From the NCBI RefSeq assembly GCF_900105385.1, contig NZ_LT629772.1, positions 3,348,001 to 3,412,000 of the forward strand: a stretch of 64,000 nt of DNA, written 5' to 3'. Positions 7,553-16,359 of the stretch are shown piece by piece. How positions within the stretch are numbered: the stretch's first letter is position 1; each line of letters starts with the position of its first letter. A program made the position numbers and the translations under genes. The DNA comes from Microlunatus soli (lineage in GTDB: Bacteria > Actinomycetota > Actinomycetes > Propionibacteriales > Propionibacteriaceae). The notes beneath the pieces were generated by a model that saw nothing but the letters and a program-made list of their open reading frames with translations, was not told where the DNA came from and did not search any database.

Positions 7553-8896
7553 ATGACAACTCCGATCACGGGTCGTTCAGTCTCCCGTCGGGGATTCCTC
7601 GGCGCGGCAGCAGGAGTCGGCCTGGCCGGCGCCGGCGTGCTGACCGGGTGCAACCGCGCGGCCAGCAGCTCCGGCGGATCCGGTGGCGGCGCCAAGCCGA
7701 TCAAGTTCTGGAACATGCCCTGGGGCAATACCGAGTTCAACGTCCTGGACAAGAAGATCACCACCGATTACAAGCCCGCAGGCGGACTCGGTGCGGCCAC
7801 CTACCAGATCATCCAGTGGGCCAACTTCACCCAGACGTTCTCGTCCGCGGTCGCCTCCAACACCGGTCCCGCGGTCAGCTCCGGTGGCGGCACCCAGGCG
7901 TTCCAGTTCGAAGCGCAGGGCAAGATCGCCTACGCCGACGACCTGCTGGAGTCCTGGAAGAAGAACGGTCTCTACGACGACTTCCTGCCCGGGCTGATCG
8001 ACACCATGAAGGTGGAGAAGGGGTATGCGGCCGTCCCGTACAACCTCGACATGCGCGTGCTCTGGTACAACACCGCGCTGCTGAAGAAGGCCGACGCCGA
8101 GCCGCCGAAGGACTGGCAGGGTTTCCTGGACACCTGCGCAGCGCTGAAGAAGATCAACGTGTACGGCTACGGCACTGCAGCTGGCGCCGGCGCCTTCACC
8201 GGGAGCCACATCCTGGTCAGCTGGATGATCAACAACGGCGGTGGCCTGTTCGACGCCGGACACCAGCCGGAGATGGTCACCCCGGCCAACATCGAGGCGA
8301 TCGAGTTCGTCCTGGAGTGTGTCAAGAAGGGTTACGTCGATCCGGCCAGCCCGACCTACACCAGCGACAACGCACAGTCCCAGTGGAAGGCCAAGAAGTA
8401 CGGCATGGGCTTCGATACCGCGGGACTGGCCAACAACGTCGGCGGCACCGTCGCCAAGGACCTGACGGTCGGCAGCCCGCTGACCAGCCCGGCCGGGAAG
8501 AAGGGCGCGCTCTACTTCCCGAACAACATCATGATGTACACCAACACCCCGAGCCAGAAGGGTTCGGAGGCGTTCCTCACCTACTACTACAAGAACATGG
8601 CCCCGCTGTGGACCAAGAACACCGGCATCGGGTTGCCGCCGTTGACCTCGATCACCAAGACCGACGGATTCCGCAAGGACGCCAATGCGGTCAAGGCGAT
8701 CGAGGAGTGGCAGCCGATCTCCAAGACCTGGGCCGCTCCCGGCTCGGATGCGCTGTTCCTCGGCGTCACCACCGTTGACGGCACACCGGCGATGGACACC
8801 TTCGCCCAGTCCGTGCTCGGCGGCAAGACCACCGCGAAGGCTGCCCTGACCAAGCTGCAGGACGCCACCGCGAAGGCGATCAAGGCACAGGGCTGA
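7553..8896 (+). CDS. Sugar ABC transporter substrate-binding lipoprotein
   Basis: Family 1 extracellular solute-binding protein of a carbohydrate importer, 447 residues. The N-terminus has a twin-arginine motif (SRRGFL), a hydrophobic stretch and a lipobox (LTGC, Cys about residue 30), so it should be exported by Tat and anchored as a lipoprotein. The mature part shows the usual family features, with many aromatic and Asn/Gly residues in the second half. The ATG at 7553 follows GGAAGGAAG. It is the first gene of an operon with two permeases and a LacI regulator. The sugar cannot be determined. Confidence 0.9.
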   Translation: MTTPITGRSVSRRGFLGAAAGVGLAGAGVLTGCNRAASSSGGSGGGAKPIKFWNMPWGNTEFNVLDKKITTDYKPAGGLGAATYQIIQWANFTQTFSSAVASNTGPAVSSGGGTQAFQFEAQGKIAYADDLLESWKKNGLYDDFLPGLIDTMKVEKGYAAVPYNLDMRVLWYNTALLKKADAEPPKDWQGFLDTCAALKKINVYGYGTAAGAGAFTGSHILVSWMINNGGGLFDAGHQPEMVTPANIEAIEFVLECVKKGYVDPASPTYTSDNAQSQWKAKKYGMGFDTAGLANNVGGTVAKDLTVGSPLTSPAGKKGALYFPNNIMMYTNTPSQKGSEAFLTYYYKNMAPLWTKNTGIGLPPLTSITKTDGFRKDANAVKAIEEWQPISKTWAAPGSDALFLGVTTVDGTPAMDTFAQSVLGGKTTAKAALTKLQDATAKAIKAQG

Positions 8897-9858
8897 TGTC
8901 GGGACAGGCTCTCCCCGGTGGGTTGCAGAAGGCCCGCCGGGGCGTCGGTGTCCGCGGTAGCGGTCGTCCGCTGCCGACCACACCCCGGCGCAAGAATCAT
9001 CGCGGCGCGTTGACCCTGCTGCTGTTCGCGCTGCCATCGTTGATCCTGTTGTTGTTGATCAATCTCTACCCGCTGCTGTACGCCGGCATGCAGTCGGTCC
9101 GCGCCGGCAACCTGATCAACCTGGGCAAGTTCGTCGGGCTGACCAACTACGTCGACGTGTTGAGCACACCGGAGTTCTGGAACTCGGCACTGTTCACGTT
9201 GATCTTCACCGTGACCGGTGTCTTCGGCAGTTGGGCCGTCGGTCTGGCGCTGGCGATGCTGTTGCGGACCAGGATTCCGGCCGGTGGTCTGTTCAAGGTG
9301 CTGCTATTGCTGCCTTGGGTTGTCCCGGTGGTGGTGTCGGCGACGTCCTGGAACTGGCTGGTCGCGACCCCGCAGAGCCCGTTGCCACGGCTGGCTGAGG
9401 CGATCGGCTTCGGCAACGTGTTGTTCCTGGCCGATCCGACGCTGGCCAAGATCACCGTCTGCATCTTCAAGGTCTGGATCAGCTTCCCGTTCATGATGAT
9501 GATGATGAGCTCGGCGCTGGCCTCGGTCGATGTCAACGTGTACGAGGCCGCCAAGGTCGACGGTGCGACCGGCTGGCAGTCGTTCCGTTCGATCACGATG
9601 CCGTTGATCGCCCGATCCACCTACATCAGCTGGATCCTGATGACGATCTTCTGCGTGAACGACTTCCCGACGATCTTCCTGCTCACCGGTGGCGGTCCGG
9701 TCAACGCGACCACATCCCTTGTGGTGATGGCATATCGCACCGTCTTCCAGAATTTCCAGACCGGACCCGGTGTGGCCATCGCGTTCCTGATGACGTTGGT
9801 TCTGGTGATCGTCTCGGTCGTGCTCTACCGCCAGATCCGGAAGGTGAACATCGAATGA
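8896..9858 (+). CDS. Sugar ABC transporter permease (MalF/UgpA type)
   Basis: Inner-membrane permease, 320 residues with six hydrophobic segments. The EAA cytoplasmic loop that contacts the ATPase is present (YEAAKVDGATGWQSFRSITMPLI). Its ATG overlaps the stop of the binding-protein gene by one base, so translation is coupled. A basic N-terminal tail of ~35 residues precedes the first helix. It should pair with the next gene product to form the channel. Confidence 0.9.
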   Translation: MSGQALPGGLQKARRGVGVRGSGRPLPTTPRRKNHRGALTLLLFALPSLILLLLINLYPLLYAGMQSVRAGNLINLGKFVGLTNYVDVLSTPEFWNSALFTLIFTVTGVFGSWAVGLALAMLLRTRIPAGGLFKVLLLLPWVVPVVVSATSWNWLVATPQSPLPRLAEAIGFGNVLFLADPTLAKITVCIFKVWISFPFMMMMMSSALASVDVNVYEAAKVDGATGWQSFRSITMPLIARSTYISWILMTIFCVNDFPTIFLLTGGGPVNATTSLVVMAYRTVFQNFQTGPGVAIAFLMTLVLVIVSVVLYRQIRKVNIE

Positions 9859-10730
9859 CCGACACGATGCTGCAAGCTCCGCCGGCCGCACAGCCGATGG
9901 TCCCACCGACCCGGACCCGCTCCATGGACGAACGCGGCAAGTGGTGGCGGTTCGTGCTGATCCTGGTGATCACCGCGATCGTGATCATCCCGATCGTCGC
10001 GGTCGGCTACCTCTCGCTGCGGCCGGGTCTGGGCAGTTCGGCGACCGGCCCGACCTTGGAGAACTTCGCCACCGTCTTCAGTCAGACCCACATCGACTAC
10101 TGGCTGGAGAACAGCCTGGGTGTCACGATCGTGACGGTGGTCGTCGCCGTCGGTGTCGCCGCGCCGGCCGGCTACGTGCTGTCCCGGGTCCGCAACAGGC
10201 TCGTCTCGGGCTACTCGCTGGTGTTGTTCATCGTCCAGTCGCTGCCGGTGGTGACAGCAGTGATCCCGCTGTTCATCCTGTTCTCCAAGCTCAATCTGGT
10301 CGACAACCTCGGTGGCGTCACGATCGTCTATGTCGGTTCGACGCTCTCGGTTGCGACCTGGATGTTGGCCGCCTACTACGACTCGATCCCGATCTCCTTG
10401 GAGGAGGCGGCCTGGATGGACGGCTGCTCGCTGTTCGGCGGTTTCCTCCGGGTGGTGCTGCGGAACGCGTTGCCGGGCATCCTGTCGACGGCGATCTTCT
10501 GCTTCCTGCTGGCCTGGAACGACTACCTGATCGCGGTGGTCTTCCTGCGTTCGGAGTTGAACTACACGCTGCCGGTCGGCCTGGAGACCTTCTTCCAGCA
10601 GAACGCCACCAACTGGGGCCTGGTGATGGCCGTCGCGGTGATCATGATGTTGCCGCCGGTGATCTTGTTCGCTGCACTGAACAAGTACTTCAGCGTCGGC
10701 GGCATCGGGGGTGCTCTTGCCGGTCGATGA
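9855..10730 (+). CDS. Sugar ABC transporter permease (MalG/UgpE type)
   Basis: Second permease subunit, 291 residues with six hydrophobic segments and an EAA loop (LEEAAWMDGCSLFGGFLRVVL). Its start overlaps the previous stop by four bases (ATGA). The operon has no ATP-binding subunit, so a shared MsmK/UgpC-type ATPase encoded elsewhere must drive it, as is common in actinobacteria. Confidence 0.9.
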   Translation: MTDTMLQAPPAAQPMVPPTRTRSMDERGKWWRFVLILVITAIVIIPIVAVGYLSLRPGLGSSATGPTLENFATVFSQTHIDYWLENSLGVTIVTVVVAVGVAAPAGYVLSRVRNRLVSGYSLVLFIVQSLPVVTAVIPLFILFSKLNLVDNLGGVTIVYVGSTLSVATWMLAAYYDSIPISLEEAAWMDGCSLFGGFLRVVLRNALPGILSTAIFCFLLAWNDYLIAVVFLRSELNYTLPVGLETFFQQNATNWGLVMAVAVIMMLPPVILFAALNKYFSVGGIGGALAGR

Positions 10731-11811
10731 GCGCTCCACGCTATCCCGGATCGCGGCCGACGCCGAGGTGTCCACCTCGACGGTCTCGAAGGTGCTCAAC
10801 GGTCGCACCGGAGTCTCCGACGCGACCCGGGCCCGGGTGGAAGCGCTGCTGCACCGGCACGGATACCAGCGCCGCGGCCTGCGGGACACCGCGCCGCTGA
10901 TCGAGCTGGTGTTCGTCCGCTACACCACCGCCTGGGCACCGGAGATCCAGCTCGGTGTGCAGCAGCTGGCACGGGCCCGAGGCCTCGGCGTCGTCGTCAC
11001 CGAGGGCGGCAATCGGTCGTCGCCCGGGCCGGAGTGGCTGGACGGTGTCGTCCAGCGCAATCCGCTCGGCGTGATCCTGGTGTCGTCGGGGATCAGTTCA
11101 CCGCAGGAACGGCAGCTGCATGCCCGCGGGATTCCCTACGTCCTGGTGGATCCCGCCGGCGATCCGGCACCTGGGGTGCCGGCGGTGGGGTCGGCCAACT
11201 GGAACGGCGGGATGCTGGCGACCCGGCATCTGCTGGCCCTCGGCCACCGCCGGATCGCAGTGATCGGTGGCCCGTCCCGACTGATGTGCTCGCGCGCCCG
11301 GTTGGCCGGCTATCGATCGGCGTTGGACGAGGCCGGGATCGCCGTCGACGAGCAGCTGATCGTGGAGGGGGATTTCGAACGGGACAGCGGTCTGCAGCTG
11401 GCCACCCGGTTGCTCGACCGGCTCGATCGACCGACCGCGATCTTCGCCTGCAACGACCTGATGGCGCTCGGCGTGTACGAGGCCGCCCGGCTGGCCGGAT
11501 TGTCCATCCCCGATGATCTCTCCGTCGTCGGCTACGACGATCTGAACGTTGCCGGCTGGCTCGGCCCACCGCTGACCACCGTCCGGCAGCCGCTGAAGGA
11601 GATGGGGCAGCAGGCAACCCAGATCATCCTCGATGTCGATCTTGCCGAGCGGACCCCTCGGGTCGATCTGGCCACCGACCTGATCGTCCGCAGCAGCACC
11701 GCAGAACCGGCGACCGCGGTTGACCGGACTCAGCCGGCCGCCCCGCGGTCGGACTCCTCGATCGTCACCGAGATCGGATCACCGGCCCCGAGCCCGAGCT
11801 CGGCCAGCTGA
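10711..11811 (+). CDS. LacI family transcriptional regulator
   Basis: 366 residues. The N-terminal LacI helix-turn-helix is clear (LSRIAADAEVSTSTVSKVLNG, then the hinge ending ALLHRHGYQ). The periplasmic-binding-like effector domain follows, with typical segments such as ATRHLLALGHRRIAVIGG and NDLMALGVYEAA. The frame opens with a GTG at 10711, inside the last codons of the permease gene, so it is translationally coupled to the importer. It very likely represses the operon in response to the transported sugar. The last ~25 residues are low-complexity and overlap the convergent DUF1905 gene. Confidence 0.9.
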   Translation: MLLPVDERSTLSRIAADAEVSTSTVSKVLNGRTGVSDATRARVEALLHRHGYQRRGLRDTAPLIELVFVRYTTAWAPEIQLGVQQLARARGLGVVVTEGGNRSSPGPEWLDGVVQRNPLGVILVSSGISSPQERQLHARGIPYVLVDPAGDPAPGVPAVGSANWNGGMLATRHLLALGHRRIAVIGGPSRLMCSRARLAGYRSALDEAGIAVDEQLIVEGDFERDSGLQLATRLLDRLDRPTAIFACNDLMALGVYEAARLAGLSIPDDLSVVGYDDLNVAGWLGPPLTTVRQPLKEMGQQATQIILDVDLAERTPRVDLATDLIVRSSTAEPATAVDRTQPAAPRSDSSIVTEIGSPAPSPSSAS

Positions 11812-11999
11812 TCCTTGCGCAGGCCGAGCCAGCTGACACCGCCGTAGCTGGCCAGGGTGGTGGTGAATTCCAGCTTGCCCTCGGCGACCACCCGTACCGT
11901 CGCCCGGGCCCGGCCGAAGACGTCCTTGGCCAGGAACGGCAGCCGCAATGCGTGCCCACCACCGCCGGCGCTCTCCACGATTCCGTCGACCGTCTGCAT
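11730..11999 (-). CDS. DUF1905 domain protein
   Basis: An 89-residue protein that is essentially one DUF1905 domain, a small beta-barrel found alone or fused to YdeI-like domains. Recognisable parts are LRLPFLAKDVFGRARATVRV near the N-terminus and LGLGAGDPISVTIEE at the end. The molecular function is unknown. It is the last gene of the minus-strand run led by the GntR regulator (17 bases after the AbgT stop), and its 3' end overlaps the convergent LacI gene by about 80 bases. Confidence 0.7.
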   Translation of the reverse strand: MQTVDGIVESAGGGGHALRLPFLAKDVFGRARATVRVVAEGKLEFTTTLASYGGVSWLGLRKDQLAELGLGAGDPISVTIEESDRGAAG

Positions 12000-12016
12000 C
12001 GGTCGATCATCTCACC

Positions 12017-13576
12017 TCAACGCACCGGTGCACCCGGCCCGAGCGGGATGCCCAGCGCCCACCACACCAGGAACAACACTGTCCAGGTCACGGTCATGCT
12101 GATCGCCAACGGGATCGTGTACGAAGCCAGCGTCCCGACCCCTGCGGACTTCCGGTAACGCTGCAGGAAGCCCAACGCCATCACGAAGTACGGGCTCATC
12201 GGCGTGATCGCCGTGGAGCCGGAGTCGGCGATCCGGAACAACGCCTGGGTGGTCTCGGCCGGGACGTGCAGCAGCAACATCATCGGCACCAGGATCGGGG
12301 CGGTCAGCGACCACATCGCCGATCCGCTGGTGACGAGCAGGTTGATGATCGTCAGGGCCAGCAGAATGCCGAGGAACAACACCACCGGCGGTGCGCCGAG
12401 GTCGCCGAGGGCGCGGGCTGAGGCAGCGGACACCAGATCCCCGACGCCGGTCCAGTCGAAGTACGCCAGGAACTGGGCGATCGCGAAGAACAGCACCAGC
12501 ACCGGCGCCATCTGCCGAATGCCCTCGGCCATCATCTTCGGCACATCGCCGGGCTTACGCAGGGACCCGGTCATCCCGCCGTAGATGATTCCGGTCAGCG
12601 CGAACAGGGCGGCGACGATCATCGCGATGCCGTCCAGGAACGGTGAGTCGGTCAGACTGCCGTGCTCGCCACGCAACGGCGAGGACTGCGGGATCAGGAT
12701 GATCACCAGCACTGCGATCGCGGCCAGCAGGGACAGTCCCGCGATCCGGAGCGCCCGCCGTTCCTTGCGGTCGATCTGCAGATCCTTGATGTCACCGAGA
12801 TCGGCGTCGGCGTCCGGTTCGAGGTCGGAGCGACGGCTCAGCACCAGCTTGGTGACCACGGTGATCACCGTCGCCAGCACGATCGACGAGGCGATGTTGA
12901 AGAACCAGTTCGACAGCGGCGACACGTAAGCCTCGGGATCGATCGTCTTCGCTGCGGCGGTCGTGATGCCGGCGAAGATCGCGTCGTTCGGGGTCGGGAT
13001 CGGGCTGGCGTCATAGCCGGAGGCGATCGCGGTGTAGGCGACGACGATGCCGAGGATCGGTGATCGACCGACGGCCCGAAAGGCGAGCCCGCCGAGCGGC
13101 ACCAGGATCACGTACGCCGCGGCCGACGCGACGTGCGCCATCGTGCCGGCGAAGGCCACCGCAAAAACGATCATGGAGGTCGGTACCCGGGAGATGCTGA
13201 CCCGCATCACCGCCTGCAGGAAGCCGGTCCGCTCGGCCAGCGCGACACCCATGATCACTACCACGATGGTCGCCATCGGAGGGAACTCGGCGAAGTTGTC
13301 GATCGCCGTCGAGACCGCCATCTGCAGGCCAGCGCCGGAGAACAGGTTGTGGATCTCGACCACCTTGCCGTCGGCGGGCGAGGTCACCGAGACATCGGTC
13401 CAGGACAGGATCGCGCTCGCGAGGCCCAGCGCGATGGCCAGGATCCAGAACAGCCAGAACGGATGCGGCAGGGCGTTGCCGACCCGTTCGATAGCGCCCA
13501 TCGCCCGGAGCAGCCGGGGCAGTCGCTCGGTGTCCTGCGGTTCGGTGGTCGGCAATCGCGCGCTGGTGTTGGTCAT
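12017..13576 (-). CDS. AbgT family transporter
   Basis: 519-residue polytopic membrane protein of the AbgT family, known for p-aminobenzoyl-glutamate uptake in E. coli and for antimetabolite (sulfonamide) efflux in other species. Typical signatures are HPFWLFWILA near the N-terminus, the re-entrant-loop region around TMAHVASAAAYVILVPLGG, and the second inverted half ending SMTVTWTVLFLVWW. The ATG at 13576 is preceded by GGGAG at five bases; the GTG six bases upstream overlaps that site. The gene lies 13 bases after the esterase stop and within a GntR-led hydrolase operon, which suggests it handles the substrate or product of those enzymes. Confidence 0.9.
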   Translation of the reverse strand: MTNTSARLPTTEPQDTERLPRLLRAMGAIERVGNALPHPFWLFWILAIALGLASAILSWTDVSVTSPADGKVVEIHNLFSGAGLQMAVSTAIDNFAEFPPMATIVVVIMGVALAERTGFLQAVMRVSISRVPTSMIVFAVAFAGTMAHVASAAAYVILVPLGGLAFRAVGRSPILGIVVAYTAIASGYDASPIPTPNDAIFAGITTAAAKTIDPEAYVSPLSNWFFNIASSIVLATVITVVTKLVLSRRSDLEPDADADLGDIKDLQIDRKERRALRIAGLSLLAAIAVLVIILIPQSSPLRGEHGSLTDSPFLDGIAMIVAALFALTGIIYGGMTGSLRKPGDVPKMMAEGIRQMAPVLVLFFAIAQFLAYFDWTGVGDLVSAASARALGDLGAPPVVLFLGILLALTIINLLVTSGSAMWSLTAPILVPMMLLLHVPAETTQALFRIADSGSTAITPMSPYFVMALGFLQRYRKSAGVGTLASYTIPLAISMTVTWTVLFLVWWALGIPLGPGAPVR

Positions 13577-13589
13577 GATCACTCCCGAG

Positions 13590-14618
13590 TCATCGGCGGT
13601 TCGGCAACGGGTGATCGGCGAAGAACTGCCAGCTCACCTCGGTGGCGGAAAAGGTCTGGGTCACGTAGCCGGGGCCGGAGGAGGAGTCCGAGCCGGGCCA
13701 GGTGTGGCCGCCGTCGGTCACGGCCAGATGCAGCACGTCGGCGCTGGTGTCGATCGGATGGTGCTGCGAACCGACGGGCTTGTCGGGCACCGAACAGCCG
13801 CGGTAACTGAAGGAGCTGACGTCGTCGCCGATCGTCTGCCGACGAGGCGAAAGTCGGCAGCCGTCCCGGACCGCCCAGTCGTGCACCCAGGTGCGGATCG
13901 CGGGTTCGTCCTTGGTGCCGTCACCGTCGTAGGGCACCACGGTGTCGCCCGTCCCGTGCACTTCCAGGACCGCGATCGGTCGGCTCGGACGGCACGGCTC
14001 GCCGGTGATGTAGAACGCTCCGGCGACCGGGGCGACGGCCGCGATCCGATCGGCCATCCGGCAGGCCAGGATCGCGGTGAAGCCGGCACCGTTGGACTTG
14101 CCGGCGGCAAAGACCCGATCCAGGTCGATGCAATAGTCCGACTCCACCTGGTCCATCAGGTCGGCGGTGAACGCGACGTCGTCGACGCCCTGTCGGGCAT
14201 ACGGGGCGCCCTGCCAGGCCTGTTTGTCCTCCTCGCCGATCACACCGTTGGGGTAGACCAGGATCGCCGGCTGTCGGTCGAAGCCGGTGAACTGCTCGGT
14301 CTGGGCCCCGGTCTTGCCGCGACCGTGGAAGACCATGATCAACGGATAGCTGCGGTCGGGCGAGTAGTCGTCGGGCACGTGCAGCTGGTAGCTGCGGTCG
14401 AGTCCGCCGCTCCGCAGCGGCTGCAGGGAACTTGATCCCGGTTGTTGTCCGGGTTCTCGGCCGCAGCCGGTGCTGGAATGCCGCGTTACCGGGCTCTCAT
14501 GATCGGTCGGGGTTGCGGCCACCGGCGGCATCGCGGAGACGGCGGTGATCACGACGGCGGTGCCGATCAGGCCGAGCAATCGGCGGACGGGTCGGGTCAG
14601 GCTGGGAGTGTGCGACAT
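13590..14618 (-). CDS. Secreted PHB-depolymerase/feruloyl-esterase-like alpha/beta hydrolase
   Basis: 342-residue esterase of the LpqC/PHB-depolymerase family. A signal peptide is visible at the N-terminus (basic VRRLLG, hydrophobic core, cleavage near AVAATP around residue 35). The oxyanion region is VFHGRGKTG, the nucleophile elbow is AGKSNGAGF (Ser about residue 175), and the late His is in DGGHTWPG. It should act outside the membrane on an ester of a plant phenolic, polyester or polysaccharide. It sits between the creatininase and AbgT genes on the same strand. Confidence 0.85.
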   Translation of the reverse strand: MSHTPSLTRPVRRLLGLIGTAVVITAVSAMPPVAATPTDHESPVTRHSSTGCGREPGQQPGSSSLQPLRSGGLDRSYQLHVPDDYSPDRSYPLIMVFHGRGKTGAQTEQFTGFDRQPAILVYPNGVIGEEDKQAWQGAPYARQGVDDVAFTADLMDQVESDYCIDLDRVFAAGKSNGAGFTAILACRMADRIAAVAPVAGAFYITGEPCRPSRPIAVLEVHGTGDTVVPYDGDGTKDEPAIRTWVHDWAVRDGCRLSPRRQTIGDDVSSFSYRGCSVPDKPVGSQHHPIDTSADVLHLAVTDGGHTWPGSDSSSGPGYVTQTFSATEVSWQFFADHPLPNRR

Positions 14619-14744
14619 CGGACATGCTCCTGGGTGATGGGCGCAGCGCGGCCGGCGCCGGTGGCGCGGAAGCGCGCGGCGTCCATCGTGGTGGGGTCGT
14701 CGTGTGGGTGTGCTGAGGTAGCGCGCCGGATCGGACAGGCAGCC

Positions 14745-15509
14745 TCAGTCGCCCATGATCATTTCCTGGGCGAATCGGGTGATCTTGTCGACGACGGCAT
14801 CGATGATCAACTTGCCGTCCTCGGCGGTGACCTGCCGGGGATCGCCCAGCACGCCTTGGTGGTAGGAGTCGAAGCCGACGGCCAGCTTCGGCCCGAGGGT
14901 GGAGCGGGACAGCCGAGCGCGGCCGGTCAACTGGGACACCTCGGTGGTACCCGGCTGCAGTTCCGCGTCGCGGACCAGCTCGGGTGCGAGGAACTGCATC
15001 TGGGCCGTTTCGGCCTGGCCCGAGTGGCCGTGCACCGACGTGACGTCGAGTTGCGCGATCTCCGGCTTGGCCAGCGCCGTGATCGGCGACCAGGCCAGCC
15101 ACAGCTCGGGGTGCAGCTGAAGTTGATCTTGAGCGACGACCGAGAGTGCGGGTGCGTTGCCGCCGTGCCCGGTGATGATCAGGATCTTGCGCCAGCCGGC
15201 GTCGTACAGGCTGTCGATCAGTTCGTTGATCATGGTCTGGAAGGTCGCCGCGGTCAGACTCATGGTGCCCGCGAAGGCCACGTGGTGCGGTGAGACGCCG
15301 TACGGCAGCGCCGGCGCCAGCACCGCCCGCCCGGCCAGTCCCTCGACCACCCTGCTGGCCACGCCCTCGGCCCGGACGGTGTCGGTGCACATCGCCATCC
15401 CGGGGCCGTGTTGCTCCTGCGCGCCGACCGGCAACACCACCAACGGTGCGGCCGCCACGGCTGTGGTCGCCTCGACGGTGGTCATCGTCGCCAGCTCCGG
15501 GAAGCCCAT
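14745..15509 (-). CDS. Creatininase family amidohydrolase
   Basis: 254-residue metal-dependent hydrolase. Family motifs are present: LPVGAQEQHGPG followed by the TDT Asp (metal ligands Glu, His, Asp), then GHGGN, and HGHSGQAETA in place of the more common HAGxxETS but with the metal-binding Glu kept. Family members open creatinine or related cyclic amides, including formamidopyrimidine intermediates and mycofactocin precursors. No mycofactocin or creatine gene is nearby, so the substrate is unknown. Its start overlaps the GntR stop by one base, so the two are translationally coupled. Confidence 0.85.
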   Translation of the reverse strand: MGFPELATMTTVEATTAVAAAPLVVLPVGAQEQHGPGMAMCTDTVRAEGVASRVVEGLAGRAVLAPALPYGVSPHHVAFAGTMSLTAATFQTMINELIDSLYDAGWRKILIITGHGGNAPALSVVAQDQLQLHPELWLAWSPITALAKPEIAQLDVTSVHGHSGQAETAQMQFLAPELVRDAELQPGTTEVSQLTGRARLSRSTLGPKLAVGFDSYHQGVLGDPRQVTAEDGKLIIDAVVDKITRFAQEMIMGD

Positions 15510-16249
15510 CAGCGATCACCGTCCGCTGCGGCCGCGTCGGCCTGCAGGTCGGCGCTGCTGATCGCCTCGCGGATGTGCGCCAGATGATCACGGGTCAGCT
15601 GCCGTGCCTGCGCGGGATCGCGATCATGAACCGCGGCGAGGATCTCCAGATGTTCGCGATGATCACGTTCGCGTTCGTCGTAGAGCCTGCGGATCGCGCG
15701 TTGTTGACGGCCGCGGACCAGGATCAGGGACTCGATCAGCTCACGCATCAGCCGGTTGCCGGTGGCGGCGGCCAACTCGATGTGGAAGTGGTAGGCCACC
15801 GGTCGATCGCCCGGCGGATTGAGGGCGTTGCCCGAGGCGAGTTCGAGTCGTCGGAGTTGATCATCGGTACGGGCCAGCGCGGCCGCCGCGGCGGTGTCCG
15901 GCTCGATCAGCTCGCGGGCGCCGATCAGCTCCAGCACCGACTCCTTGGTCAGCGGCGCCCGGTGCGGGTTGACCATCACCGCCCGGTCGATCGTCGGGCC
16001 GACATAGGTGCCGGATCCGTGGCGCAGTTCGACAGCGCCGGTCGCTTCCAGTTGACGCAGCGCCTCCCGGATCGTCGGGGTGGTGACCTCGAATCGGCTG
16101 GCCAGCGTCCGGGCCGACGGGATCGCGTCGCCAGTGGTCAGCCCGTCGGTCCGGATCAGGTCCAGGATCGCGTCGGCCAGCCGTCCCGACAGACTGTCGG
16201 TTCGCGAGAGGCTCGTGGGGGGCGGAGTGATCGACGACAACGGCGGCAT
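15509..16249 (-). CDS. FadR-type GntR family transcriptional regulator
   Basis: 246 residues. The N-terminal winged helix matches GntR (LADAILDLI..., then SARTLASRFEVTTPTIREALRQLEATG and ELRHGSGTYVG). The C-terminal all-helical FCD domain has the metal/ligand-binding His and Asp pattern (FHIELAAATGNRLM, EHLEILAAVHDRD, RDHLAHI). It leads the run creatininase, esterase, AbgT, DUF1905. A palindromic site at 16265-16292 lies just upstream of its start, so autoregulation of the operon is likely. Confidence 0.9.
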   Translation of the reverse strand: MPPLSSITPPPTSLSRTDSLSGRLADAILDLIRTDGLTTGDAIPSARTLASRFEVTTPTIREALRQLEATGAVELRHGSGTYVGPTIDRAVMVNPHRAPLTKESVLELIGARELIEPDTAAAAALARTDDQLRRLELASGNALNPPGDRPVAYHFHIELAAATGNRLMRELIESLILVRGRQQRAIRRLYDERERDHREHLEILAAVHDRDPAQARQLTRDHLAHIREAISSADLQADAAAADGDR

Positions 16250-16264
16250 CCTTACGCTCGAACT

Positions 16265-16292
16265 GGTGAAGTGACTAAATCACTTGCTCACC
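16265..16292. promoter_or_regulatory. GntR/FadR-type operator
   Basis: AAGTGACTAAATCACTT at 16269-16285 is a perfect palindrome (AAGTGA, 5-base centre, TCACTT), flanked by an outer GGTGA (16265) and TCACC (ending 16292). It lies between the divergent GntR and SARP genes. The length and symmetry fit FadR-subfamily binding sites. The adjacent GntR regulator is the likely binder (inference). Confidence 0.7.
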
Positions 16293-16359
16293 TTGGTGTC
16301 AACCCCTTCGCGACTGTCGGCACGGGCAAGGGGCATGGGATCTTGGGGTGGGAGGCGTT

